A stretch of DNA of 64,000 bases from the NCBI RefSeq assembly GCF_002906155.1, contig NZ_MUJK01000010.1, forward strand, positions 149,508 through 213,507. Reading direction: 5' to 3'. A program made the position numbers and the translations under genes. Positions 23,965-32,186 of this stretch are shown here, piece by piece. The stretch's first letter is position 1; every line of letters begins with the position of its first letter. The notes under the pieces were generated by a model, which was given only the letters and a program-made list of their open reading frames with translations, did not search any database and was not told the DNA's origin. The DNA comes from Pseudomonas laurylsulfativorans. GTDB lineage: Bacteria > Pseudomonadota > Gammaproteobacteria > Pseudomonadales > Pseudomonadaceae.

Positions 23965-23996
23965 GCTAAAACTTGACTCAGAAATCAAGTTTTAGC
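23965..23996. repeat. 12-bp perfect inverted repeat upstream of moaA
   Basis: GCTAAAACTTGA and TCAAGTTTTAGC enclose eight bases. There is no T run on the minus strand after it, so it looks more like an operator or a leader hairpin than a terminator. It is 28 bases upstream of the moaA start. Confidence 0.55.
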
Positions 23997-24073
23997 AAGT
24001 CCTCTACCTGAGTATATTCCTGCGGCACTGCGCCAAGTAGCGAAATCATGGCGCAATAAGGCAACTGAATGGC

Positions 24074-24712
24074 TCAGCTGCTGGGCGTGTCGGTGTCGCG
24101 CTTGCGCTTGTTGCCCATGCGCACGCCGATGTCCATGAGGAACTGGAAGAAACCTTCCTGATCTTCCAGCACATTGCTCCAGAACGGCGAGTGATACAGG
24201 GCGACAGCACCGTGCACCAGCGCCCAGGACGCGCAGTAATGGAAGTAAGGTGGCACGTCTTCAAGCTTCCCTTCGCTGATCCGACCCTTGATCAACAGGG
24301 TCAGGCGTTCGAAGTTCGAGGCACGGATCTTGTGCAGCTCCTCGATCATCTCCGGCACCTGGTTGCCCTTGACCACTTTCTCTTCGAGACGGTCGAACAG
24401 GCGATAGCGTTGAGGATCGCGCATGCGGAATTCGAAGTACGCCCGGGACAGGGCTTCCTTGTCCTTGTCGACATCGGCCGAATGCAGTAGTGCGTTCAAA
24501 TCGCGCTCGTAGTCGAGCATCAGGCGCAGATAGATTTCCGCCTTGGATTTGAAGTGCTTGTAGATCGTGCCTTTGCCGATACCGACGGCATCAGCAATCA
24601 TCTCGACGGTGACACTGTCTTCACCTTGTTCGAGGAACAGCTTGAGCGCGGTATCGAGAATTTCCTGCTCGCGGCGACGAAACTCACGGACCTTACGAGG
24701 TTCTTTATGCAT
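24074..24712 (-). CDS. TetR/AcrR-family regulator
   Basis: 212 residues. Helix-turn-helix at about 20-60 (ILDTALKLFLEQGEDSVTVEMIADAVGIGKGTIYKHFKSKAEIY). The C-terminal ligand domain starts MLDYERDLNALL and ends in a charged tail. The gene order (TetR gene next to the RgsA sRNA and tatD) matches PA2957 of P. aeruginosa. Target genes are not evident. A weak ribosome site precedes the ATG at 24712; no better start is available. Confidence 0.87.
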   Translation of the reverse strand: MHKEPRKVREFRRREQEILDTALKLFLEQGEDSVTVEMIADAVGIGKGTIYKHFKSKAEIYLRLMLDYERDLNALLHSADVDKDKEALSRAYFEFRMRDPQRYRLFDRLEEKVVKGNQVPEMIEELHKIRASNFERLTLLIKGRISEGKLEDVPPYFHYCASWALVHGAVALYHSPFWSNVLEDQEGFFQFLMDIGVRMGNKRKRDTDTPSS

Positions 24713-24927
24713 AAGAAAAGGTCTGTCGGGGTCAAAATTCGAAGCCGCGTATTATGCCTAACTTACGCAAAAATGCACGGATCATCCGACCATATCTGCG
24801 CTTTCTGGTCATTCTGCGTACGTTTAGAGGTTGATGAGAACTCTTCCGAAGCGCACGTATTCCAAATTTGTTTAAAAACTCGGGCAACCAAACTGGACTA
24901 GGCGCAATCCTGATCAATACTTGAACT

Positions 24928-25045
24928 GTCGGCGGGGCATCTCCCCCAAGTGTCACGACGATATTGGTACCAACGGACCGCGTGCCATTGTTTTACTCCT
25001 AATGGTCTTAACCCGGATTCACCCCCCAGAACCCGGGTTTTTTTT
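24928..25045 (+). ncRNA. rgsA: Small RNA RgsA (P16)
   Basis: Located where RgsA lies in P. aeruginosa, between the TetR gene and tatD. The stretch tgtcggcggggcatctcccc and tggtaccaacggaccgcgtg agree with what I remember of the P16/RgsA family. It ends with a strong terminator: AACCCGG (25010-25016) pairs with CCGGGTT (25033-25039), followed by eight T. Upstream AATACTT (about 24916-24922) could be a sigma-S type -10 box; RgsA is known to depend on RpoS and to bind Hfq. The 5' end is estimated. The stretch 24713-24920 holds no gene that I can see. Confidence 0.75.
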
Positions 25046-25060
25046 GCCTGCGATTTAACC

Positions 25061-25090
25061 TTGTGAGAGCGAGCCTGCTCGCGAAAGCGG
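25061..25090. repeat. Single degenerate REP unit
   Basis: ttgtgagagcgagcctgctc with gcgaaagcgg after it is a one-sided REP unit without an inverted partner, between rgsA and the end of tatD. Confidence 0.65.
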
Positions 25091-25099
25091 CTTCGAACC

Positions 25100-25888
25100 C
25101 TAAACTGATTTCACATGTGCCAGCGGGAACAGTCGCTTGAAATTCGACGTGGTCTGCTCGGCAAACCGCTCGTAGGGCTCACCACGCAACATTGCCAGAA
25201 ATTCCGCAACTTCACGTACGTACTGCGGCAGGTTTGGTTTGCCGCGATAGGGAATCGGCGCCAAGTACGGCGAGTCGGTTTCCACCAACAATCGGTCGGC
25301 AGGCACCTTGCTGGCCACATCGCGCAACGCATCGGCATTGCGGAAAGTGACAATCCCGGACAGGGAAATGTAATAGCCCATGTCCAGCGCCGCCTTCGCC
25401 ATTTCCCAGTCTTCGGTAAAGCAATGCAGTACGCCCGCCTGGGGTAGCGCCGCTTCACGCAGCAAGTCCAGGGTATCGGTGCGGGCGCCACGGGTGTGGA
25501 TGATCACCGGTTTGCCGGTCTGCTGCGCCGCTTGCAGGTGCAGGCGGAAGGACTCCTGCTGCAACTCTGCAGCTTCCGGCTCGTAATGGTAGTCGAGGCC
25601 GGTTTCGCCGATGGCAACTACCCGCGGGTGATGGAGCTCCTGGAGCAGCCAGTCCAGCGCCGGTGCGGCACCCGGCTGCACATCCAGAGGGTGCACGCCC
25701 ACCGAACAGTCGACGTCGTCATAACGCTCGGCCAGGGCTTTTACGTCGGCCGCGTTGTCCGCGCTGACGCCGATACACAGAAAGTGCCCTACCCCGCGCT
25801 GCCGGGCTGCATCAAGTGCGGCATCCAGGGAGCCGTCGTGGGCGGCCAGGTCGAGGCGATCAAGGTGACAATGGGAATCTACGAGCAT
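25100..25888 (-). CDS. tatD: TatD-family metal-dependent DNase/deacylase
   Basis: 262 residues. TIM-barrel amidohydrolase-like metalloenzyme; relatives act as 3' exonucleases or D-aminoacyl-tRNA deacylases. Metal residues are all present: DSHCHLD (4-10), GETGLDYH (about 90), PVIIHTRGA, LHCFTEDW and VETDSPYLAP (about 205). The start at 25888 (MLVDSHCH) is used because it fits the family; the frame opens four codons earlier with TTG. In most Pseudomonas pilZ stands directly upstream. Here only 72 bases separate tatD from holB. Confidence 0.93.
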   Translation of the reverse strand: MLVDSHCHLDRLDLAAHDGSLDAALDAARQRGVGHFLCIGVSADNAADVKALAERYDDVDCSVGVHPLDVQPGAAPALDWLLQELHHPRVVAIGETGLDYHYEPEAAELQQESFRLHLQAAQQTGKPVIIHTRGARTDTLDLLREAALPQAGVLHCFTEDWEMAKAALDMGYYISLSGIVTFRNADALRDVASKVPADRLLVETDSPYLAPIPYRGKPNLPQYVREVAEFLAMLRGEPYERFAEQTTSNFKRLFPLAHVKSV

Positions 25889-25904
25889 AAAGGGCTGCAA
25901 CTTG

Positions 25905-25925
25905 TATCGAATGGGTGGGACGGTC
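25905..25925 (-). pseudogene. pilZ: Possible 3' remnant of pilZ
   Basis: PilZ is normally encoded between holB and tatD. On the minus strand 25905-25925 reads DRPTHSI, close to the C-terminal DRPTHTM that I recall for Pseudomonas PilZ, but with no stop codon after it. No other part of the roughly 118-codon gene is present between 25889 and 25960. I read this as a scar of a deletion; the match is short and could be chance. Confidence 0.4.
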
Positions 25926-25960
25926 GTGTGTACTGATACTCAGAGTCTAGGCGCTGACAG

Positions 25961-26947
25961 TCATCGTTGGGCAGGCAATGAAGCCCATTGCACCAGCAAT
26001 GCTTCCAGCAACAAGGCCGGATTGAGGTTGGCCTTGCTCAAGACTTTATGGCGTTGGGCGAGTATCCAGTCCTGAATATCGAGGACTTTGCCCTGGGCGC
26101 TTTTCTGCGCCAGATATTGCACAACCTTGCGCATGTCGGTCAGACCGAGACCGGCTTCATCCTGGGTCAACTGATAGCGCAGGATCAGGCTCGACCAATC
26201 GCAGAACCAATCGAACAGGCGCAACATCGGAATGTTTTTCCACTCTTCGGCCAGTTGCGTCGGCGACTGCTGTTGCTTGAGCAGTTTTTTCACGCCTTCC
26301 ACCACTTGCATGCGCTGTTCACGCACGCCCTGGGCCTGGAGATTGACCGCCGCCAGTGGCGAACCGGCGGCCAGCGTCAGCAGTTCGACGCGCTCTTCTT
26401 CGGAGCACTCCGGCAACGCCTGAGCCAGCCACTTCAAGCTCATGGCCTGGCCCGGCAGCGGACAGGCCTGCTGCACGCAGCGACTCTTGATGGTTGGCAA
26501 CAAGCGGCTCGGCTGGTGGCTGACCAACAACAGAACGGTATCGCCGGACGGCTCTTCGAGGCTTTTGAGCAAGGCGTTGGCGGCGTTGATGTTCATCGAC
26601 TCGACCGGCTCGATCAGCACCACTTTGCGCCCGCCCAACTGCGCGGTCTGGACCACGAAACCGACCAGGTCGCGAACCTGATCGACCTTGATTGCCTTGT
26701 CGGCTTCTTCCGGCTCCAGGATGTAGTTATCCGGGTGGCTGCCAGCCTTGAGCAGCAGGCAGGATTTACATTCGCCGCAGGCCTCCAGCGAGTTCGGGCG
26801 CTGGCACAGCAAGCTGGCCATCAGGCGCTCGGCCAGCGCGCGCTTGCCGATCCCGGCCGGGCCATGCAGCAGATAGGCGTGTGCATGCTGGGCGCGACCA
26901 GCCAGTTGCTGCCAGAGGCTTTCCTGCCACGGATAGGCCTCAGCCAC
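25961..26947 (-). CDS. holB: DNA polymerase III subunit delta prime
   Basis: 328 residues, clamp-loader subunit. AAA+ N-terminal part with P-loop-like GPAGIGKRALA (about 30-40), the zinc-binding CGECKSC (about 57-63), VDQVRDLV and NAANALLKSLEEPSGDTVLLLVSHQPSRLLPTI with the SRC motif of clamp loaders (IKSRC). It starts with GTG and overlaps the end of tmk by eight bases, as in other pseudomonads. Confidence 0.95.
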   Translation of the reverse strand: MAEAYPWQESLWQQLAGRAQHAHAYLLHGPAGIGKRALAERLMASLLCQRPNSLEACGECKSCLLLKAGSHPDNYILEPEEADKAIKVDQVRDLVGFVVQTAQLGGRKVVLIEPVESMNINAANALLKSLEEPSGDTVLLLVSHQPSRLLPTIKSRCVQQACPLPGQAMSLKWLAQALPECSEEERVELLTLAAGSPLAAVNLQAQGVREQRMQVVEGVKKLLKQQQSPTQLAEEWKNIPMLRLFDWFCDWSSLILRYQLTQDEAGLGLTDMRKVVQYLAQKSAQGKVLDIQDWILAQRHKVLSKANLNPALLLEALLVQWASLPAQR

Positions 26948-27572
26948 GGCTCAACTCCAGCAGGCGCGGCAGCAAGGTATCCAGCGATTGCTGGACCTGT
27001 GCCAAAGGTTGGGCAGCATCGACCAGCACATAACGCGTCGGATCCGCCTCGGCCCGCTTGAGGAAGGCATTGCGTACGGCATCGAAAAAGGTCCGGCCTT
27101 CGAGTTCGAAACGGTCCAGACGACCGCGAGCACTGGCGCGGGCCAGCCCCACCTCGACAGGTAAATCGAAAATCAGCGTCAGGTCCGGGCGCAGATCGCC
27201 CTGGACGAAGGTTTCCAGGGACGCAATACGCTCCAGCGACAAGCCGCGACCGCCGCCCTGGTAGGCGTATGTCGAATCGGTAAAACGATCACACAGGACC
27301 ACGGCACCGCGGGCCAACGCCGGGCGAATCACCTCGGCCAGGTGCTGGGCACGCGCCGCGAACACCAGCAACAACTCGGTATCCGGGTTCATGACTTCGT
27401 CGACCGGGGCCAGCAGCACTTCACGGATGCGCTCGGCCAACGGCGTGCCGCCCGGCTCGCGGGTCAGCACCACCTCGATGCCGATGGCGCGCAAGCGCTC
27501 GGCCAGGTATTCGCGATTAGTGCTCTTGCCGGCGCCTTCCGGGCCTTCCAGAGTAATAAACAAGCCAGTCAC
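26940..27572 (-). CDS. tmk: Thymidylate kinase
   Basis: 210 residues. Phosphorylates dTMP to dTDP. P-loop GPEGAGKST (about 10-18), the DR(F/Y) motif in VVLCDRFTDSTYAYQGGGRGL (about 90-110) and the LID-region LARASARGRLDRFE. Part of the fab-pabC-mltG-tmk-holB operon, 19 bases after mltG. Confidence 0.96.
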   Translation of the reverse strand: MTGLFITLEGPEGAGKSTNREYLAERLRAIGIEVVLTREPGGTPLAERIREVLLAPVDEVMNPDTELLLVFAARAQHLAEVIRPALARGAVVLCDRFTDSTYAYQGGGRGLSLERIASLETFVQGDLRPDLTLIFDLPVEVGLARASARGRLDRFELEGRTFFDAVRNAFLKRAEADPTRYVLVDAAQPLAQVQQSLDTLLPRLLELSRG

Positions 27573-27591
27573 AGGCAGTCCTTAGTCAGAG

Positions 27592-28824
27592 TCATTGCGA
27601 GCTTTTCGGGGCATTGGCATCGGGTTCCGGCGTTTCAGGGGCTGGCGCAGGATCTTGCGCCGGCACCTGCGGCAACGCCTCGGGAGCCGCGCTCGGTGAA
27701 GCGGCCGGGATCGGTGCCAGCTCCTGAGAAGCCCTGGCCTCCTGCGTATCGCTTTGTTCAGTCTGGGTCGGCGATGTCTCTGGCATGGCAGTGGGTGCCG
27801 GGCTGGAGCGGTAATCGGCGCGACGCTTGAGCTGGAACTCCTTCACGGCATTGTTGTGGGCATCCAGGTCGTCGGAGAACACGTGAGTGCCATCGCCACG
27901 CGCCACGAAGTAAAGGCTGCTGCCCTCCACCGGATTGAGTGCCGCATGGATGGCTTCGCGACCGACCATGGAAATCGGCGTCGGCGGCAGGCCCGCATTC
28001 ATGTAGGTGTTATAGGGCGTCGATTCCTTAAGGTGAGCCCGGGTCAGCTTGCCGCTGTAGCGGTCGCCGAGGCCGTAGATCACCGTTGGGTCGGTCTGCA
28101 GCAGCATGCCCATCGCCATGCGTCGTACAAACACACCGGCAATCTGCCCGCGCTCCTGCGGTACACCGGTTTCCTTTTCCACCAGCGAAGCCATGATCAG
28201 CGCCTGGTAGGGCTCGGTGTACGGCACCTCGGAAGAGCGCTGCTCCCACTCCTTGGCGAGGACTTCGTCGAGGCGGTCGTAAGCGGTTTTCAGCAGCTCG
28301 ATATCGGACATGCCGCGTACGTAACGATAGGTGTCAGGGAAGAAGCGCCCTTCCGGAAAAATCCCCGCGTGGCCGAGCTTGTCCATGACCTGGCTGTCGC
28401 TCAAACCGTCGAGGCTATGGTCGAGCTTCTCTTCCCTGGCCAGCGCTGCGCGGACCTGACGGAAGTTCCAGCCTTCGACCAGGGTCAGGCTGTACTGAAC
28501 CATTTCCCCGCGTTTCCACAGGTTGATCAGGCCTTCGACAGTCATGCCCGGTTGCAGGCGATATTCGCCGCTATGCAGGGGTTGTTTGGCGAGATTGAAG
28601 CGCCAATACACACGCAGCCAGAACGCGTCCTTGATGACGCCATTGGCTTCGAGTCGATAGAAGGTGCGGGTCGGCGTGGTGCCCTTGGGCACATCCAGCA
28701 ATTGTTCCTGGGCAATGTTCAGCGGCTGTACCAGCGCCGAATGAATTTTCCAGGCTGAAGCACCCAACAGCAGCCCCGCCAGAACCACTCCGGTTTCCAG
28801 CAGCAGCAAGAGTTTACGTCTCAC
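27592..28824 (-). CDS. mltG: Endolytic murein transglycosylase
   Basis: 410 residues. MltG (YceG) is an inner-membrane enzyme that cuts nascent glycan strands. One N-terminal membrane helix (about 7-25), LysM-like segment, then the YceG catalytic core with MASLVEKETGVPQERGQIAGVF containing the active-site Glu, and RAHLKESTPYNTYMNAGLPPTPIS. The GTG at 28824 follows pabC closely. Compared with the usual length of about 340 it has a C-terminal tail of roughly 75 residues rich in Pro, Ala, Glu and Gln, probably disordered and cytosolic or periplasmic depending on topology. Confidence 0.93.
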   Translation of the reverse strand: MRRKLLLLLETGVVLAGLLLGASAWKIHSALVQPLNIAQEQLLDVPKGTTPTRTFYRLEANGVIKDAFWLRVYWRFNLAKQPLHSGEYRLQPGMTVEGLINLWKRGEMVQYSLTLVEGWNFRQVRAALAREEKLDHSLDGLSDSQVMDKLGHAGIFPEGRFFPDTYRYVRGMSDIELLKTAYDRLDEVLAKEWEQRSSEVPYTEPYQALIMASLVEKETGVPQERGQIAGVFVRRMAMGMLLQTDPTVIYGLGDRYSGKLTRAHLKESTPYNTYMNAGLPPTPISMVGREAIHAALNPVEGSSLYFVARGDGTHVFSDDLDAHNNAVKEFQLKRRADYRSSPAPTAMPETSPTQTEQSDTQEARASQELAPIPAASPSAAPEALPQVPAQDPAPAPETPEPDANAPKSSQ

Positions 28825-28827
28825 GTA

Positions 28828-29643
28828 TCAAGCATCCAGTAGCACACGGGCAATGGTTTGGAGTTTACGGGTGAGCGGCCCAACCGGCCAGTGAAGAGCA
28901 GCATAGGCGCGCACCGGCCAGATACCATACACGCTGTTGCAGACAAAGACTTCGTCAGCCCATTGCAACTGTTCGAGGGGGATATCGGTGATTTGCGTGG
29001 GGATTCCCAGCGACCTGGCCTGAAACAATATTTCGGCGCGCATTACGCCTGCCACGCCGCAGCGTTTGAGGTCAGCGGTGATGAGTACACCCTCACGCAC
29101 CAGAAACAAATTGCTGAACACGCCTTCAATCACGCGCCCGGCCTGATCGAGCATCAACCCTTCGGCATGCTCGGTGTCCTGCCATTCGGCACGGGCTAGG
29201 ACTTGCTCAAGTCGATTCAGGTGCTTGAGGCCGGCAAGCAATGGCTGCCTGGACAATCGTGTGGTGCAAGAAAACAAACGAACACCCTGTTCGCCATGCG
29301 CCGCGGGGTAAGCCGCAGGTGGATTGCCTTGCAGAATGCGGCGGGCCTGGGCCGAAGGGTCGGGAGCATAACCGCGCAGACCGTCGCCGCGAGTGAGAAT
29401 GAGCTTGAGCACCCCCTCACCCAGTGCCGCGGCATAGGCCAGCAGTTCACTGCGGATCAATTCCTGATCAGCGGCTAGCATCAGACGCGAACTGCCATCC
29501 GCCAGGCGCGACAAATGCCGATCCAGCAACACCGGCTGCCCGTTACGTACGGCGATGGTCTCGAACAGACCATCGCCATAAGCCAGGCCGCGATCCTTCA
29601 GCGACAAAGCGTCAGCCGGTTGACCGTCGACCCAGCTGTCCAT
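28828..29643 (-). CDS. pabC: Aminodeoxychorismate lyase
   Basis: 271 residues, fold-type IV PLP enzyme. It converts 4-amino-4-deoxychorismate to p-aminobenzoate and pyruvate for folate synthesis. The PLP lysine lies in GLKHLNRLEQVLARAEW; other family features are SLKDRGLAYGDGLFET near the N-terminus and EGVFSNLFLV. The start codon overlaps the fabF stop by one base, so translation is coupled. Confidence 0.93.
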   Translation of the reverse strand: MDSWVDGQPADALSLKDRGLAYGDGLFETIAVRNGQPVLLDRHLSRLADGSSRLMLAADQELIRSELLAYAAALGEGVLKLILTRGDGLRGYAPDPSAQARRILQGNPPAAYPAAHGEQGVRLFSCTTRLSRQPLLAGLKHLNRLEQVLARAEWQDTEHAEGLMLDQAGRVIEGVFSNLFLVREGVLITADLKRCGVAGVMRAEILFQARSLGIPTQITDIPLEQLQWADEVFVCNSVYGIWPVRAYAALHWPVGPLTRKLQTIARVLLDA

Positions 29644-30887
29644 CAGCCTGCGAACCGGCGGAACACCAGCGAGCCGTTGGTGCCGCCAAAACCGAAGGAG
29701 TTGGAAACGACTACATCGATATCCATGTTGCGCGCGGTATGCGGCACGAAATCGAGATCGCAGCCTTCGTCCGGCTCATCGAGGTTGATGGTCGGCGGCG
29801 CCACCTGGCTGTTGATGGCCAGCACGCTGAAGATCGCCTCGACCGCGCCTGCCGCACCCAGCAGGTGGCCGGTCATGGACTTGGTGGAACTGACGGCCAG
29901 CTTGTAGGCGTGATCGCCGAATACCGACTTGATCGCATTGACTTCAGCGAGATCGCCTGCGGGAGTCGAGGTACCGTGGGCATTGATGTACTGAACTTGA
30001 TCGCCATTGATCTTGGCGTCACGCAGCGCATTGGTGATGCAGCGGGCAGCACCGGCACCATCGGCGGGCGGCGACGTCATGTGGTAAGCGTCACCGCTGG
30101 TGCCGAAACCGATCAGCTCGGCATAAATGGTCGCACCACGGGCCTTGGCGTGCTCCAGTTCTTCGAGAACCAGCGCACCGGCACCGTTGGACAATACGAA
30201 GCCATCACGGCCCTTGTCCCATGGACGGCTGGCGCGGGTTGGTTCGTCGTTGCGGGTCGACAGCGCGCGGGAGGCACCGAAGCCCCCCATGCCCAGGCCG
30301 CACGCGGCCATCTCGGCGCCACCGGCAATCATCACGTCGGCTTCGTCGTACATGATGTTGCGGGCCGCCATGCCAATGCAGTGAGTACCGGTGGTACAGG
30401 CCGTGGCGATGGCGTAGTTAGGTCCCTGTGCACCGAGGTGGATGGACAGGAAACCGGAAATCATATTGATGATCGAGCCTGGCACGAAGAACGGAGAGAT
30501 CCGTCGTGGGCCGGTTTCGTGCAGCGTGCGGGCGGTTTCTTCGATATTGGTCAGACCACCAATACCCGAGCCCATGGCCACGCCGATGCGCTCACGGTTG
30601 GCGTCAGTGACTTCCAGACCGGAATTGCGTACCGCCTGAAAACCTGCGGCCAGACCGTATTGAATGAACAGGTCGAGCTTGCGGGCTTCCTTGACCGACA
30701 GGTATTCCTCGACATTGAAGTCCTTTACCGAGCCGCCAAAACGGGTGGAATAGGCAGAAAGGTCGGCGTGTTCGATCAGACCAATGCCACTGCGGCCAGC
30801 CAGAATGCCCTGCCAGCTGCTCGGCACATCCGTGCCCAGTGGCGACAACATACCCATACCGGTGACTACGACGCGTCTACGCGACAC
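29643..30887 (-). CDS. fabF: Beta-ketoacyl-ACP synthase II
   Basis: 414 residues. Elongates acyl-ACP with malonyl-ACP in fatty acid synthesis. Catalytic triad visible: Cys in ATACTTGTHCIG (about 164), His in NAHGTSTPAGD (about 304) and His in MTGHLLGAAGAVEA (about 341). GTG start at 30887 with AGGAGA seven bases upstream. A terminator-like hairpin lies between acpP and fabF, which would reduce read-through and keep acpP expression above fabF. Confidence 0.96.
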   Translation of the reverse strand: MSRRRVVVTGMGMLSPLGTDVPSSWQGILAGRSGIGLIEHADLSAYSTRFGGSVKDFNVEEYLSVKEARKLDLFIQYGLAAGFQAVRNSGLEVTDANRERIGVAMGSGIGGLTNIEETARTLHETGPRRISPFFVPGSIINMISGFLSIHLGAQGPNYAIATACTTGTHCIGMAARNIMYDEADVMIAGGAEMAACGLGMGGFGASRALSTRNDEPTRASRPWDKGRDGFVLSNGAGALVLEELEHAKARGATIYAELIGFGTSGDAYHMTSPPADGAGAARCITNALRDAKINGDQVQYINAHGTSTPAGDLAEVNAIKSVFGDHAYKLAVSSTKSMTGHLLGAAGAVEAIFSVLAINSQVAPPTINLDEPDEGCDLDFVPHTARNMDIDVVVSNSFGFGGTNGSLVFRRFAG

Positions 30888-30932
30888 AGCACTCTCCTTT
30901 TTTCAAATGACGACTTTGCATCAGGCCTAAAG

Positions 30933-30967
30933 AAAAAACCGCACGCCATGATGGCAGTGCGGTTTTT
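30933..30967 (-). terminator. Terminator/attenuator between acpP and fabF
   Basis: Read on the minus strand: AAAAACCGCAC ... GTGCGGTTTTTT with a ten-base loop that itself contains GCCATCATGGC. It follows the acpP stop by about 30 bases. Confidence 0.85.
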
Positions 30968-30996
30968 CCATGACAGCGAGCAACGATTACAAACTA

Positions 30997-31233
30997 TTAC
31001 GCCTGGTGGCTAGTAACGTAGTCGATTGCAGCTTGTACAGTAGTGATCTTCTCAGCTTCTTCGTCAGGGATTTCGGTCTCGAATTCCTCTTCCAGAGCCA
31101 TCACCAGCTCAACGGTGTCAAGGGAGTCGGCACCCAGGTCTTCAACGAAGGAAGCAGTGTTGACCACTTCTTCTTCTTTAACGCCCAGTTGCTCAGCAAC
31201 GATTTTCTTGACGCGCTCTTCGATGGTGCTCAT
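30997..31233 (-). CDS. acpP: Acyl carrier protein
   Basis: 78 residues, strongly acidic. Carries the growing acyl chain on phosphopantetheine attached to the Ser in GADSLDTVEL (about 37). Starts MSTIEERVKKIVAEQLG like other proteobacterial AcpP proteins. The 196-base gap to fabG, together with the terminator after it, fits a gene transcribed at high level, partly from its own promoter. Confidence 0.98.
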   Translation of the reverse strand: MSTIEERVKKIVAEQLGVKEEEVVNTASFVEDLGADSLDTVELVMALEEEFETEIPDEEAEKITTVQAAIDYVTSHQA

Positions 31234-31429
31234 ACCTTGTTTTCACTCCTAATGGACAAATTCAGGCAGCTGGCCAGTGGGTAAGTGTATAGAAAGGCTT
31301 TTCAGCTTTTCAACTGAAAGCTTCACTCCTCGAACCCGGTGACCCTCTGCCTATAAATAGATTGCAGCTTTATAACGGATTTTAGACAGCTCGTATGACA
31401 TTTTTTTGAAGCAATCCGTCACATTTGAA

Positions 31430-32170
31430 TTACATGTACATCCCGCCGTTCACCGGGATTGTAGCTCCGGTAACGTAAGCCGCACCGTCCGACGCAAGAA
31501 AAGCGACCACGGACGCGATCTCTTGAGCTTGCCCCAGACGACCCAGCGGAATCTGCGTCTGCAAGGCTTCACGCTGCGCCTCGGGCAGTTCACGGGTCAT
31601 ATCGGTATCGATGAACCCAGGGGCCACCGAGTTTACCGTAATCGAACGCGAACCGACTTCACGCGCCAGAGCACGACTGAAACCTTCCAGACCGGCCTTG
31701 GCGGCAGCGTAGTTTACTTGGCCTGCGTTGCCCATGGCACCCACAACCGAACCAATACTGATAATTCGGCCCCAACGGGCTTTGGTCATGCCACGCAAAA
31801 CGCCCTTGGACAGGCGGAACAGACTGTTCAGATTGGTATCGACAACGTCGTGCCACTCGTCGTCTTTCATGCGCATCATCAGGTTATCGCGGGTGATACC
31901 GGCATTGTTGACCAGAATCGCCGGCGCGCCGAACTGCTCCTGGATGCTCGCCAGGACTGCCGCCACGGACTCGTCGCTGGTGACATTGAGTTCCAGGCCG
32001 GTGCCTTGAATACCGTTTTCCTTCAGGGTGGCGGCAATGCGCTCGGCACCCGACGCGGAGGTCGCAGTACCAACAACGATGGCACCCTGACGACCCAGTT
32101 CCAGGGCAATAGCCTGGCCGATGCCACGGCTTGCACCGGTGACCAGTGCAACTTTACCTTGCAGACTCAT
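31430..32170 (-). CDS. fabG: 3-oxoacyl-ACP reductase
   Basis: 246 residues, classical SDR that reduces beta-ketoacyl-ACP with NADPH. TGASRGIG (about 12-19), NNAG (about 88-91), catalytic Ser in ISIGSVVG and Tyr/Lys in YAAAK. C-terminal PVNGGMYM is typical. Seventeen bases after fabD. Confidence 0.97.
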   Translation of the reverse strand: MSLQGKVALVTGASRGIGQAIALELGRQGAIVVGTATSASGAERIAATLKENGIQGTGLELNVTSDESVAAVLASIQEQFGAPAILVNNAGITRDNLMMRMKDDEWHDVVDTNLNSLFRLSKGVLRGMTKARWGRIISIGSVVGAMGNAGQVNYAAAKAGLEGFSRALAREVGSRSITVNSVAPGFIDTDMTRELPEAQREALQTQIPLGRLGQAQEIASVVAFLASDGAAYVTGATIPVNGGMYM

Positions 32171-32186
32171 GCAAGTTTCTCCTGAT

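Noticed and set aside
23965..23996. Inverted repeat before moaA as an ANR/FNR box
   Set aside because: TTGAC and ATCAA are six bases apart instead of the four needed for TTGAT-N4-ATCAA, so I left it as an unassigned repeat.
28028..28249. Short minus-strand frame within mltG
   Set aside because: Out of frame with mltG, no own start signals.
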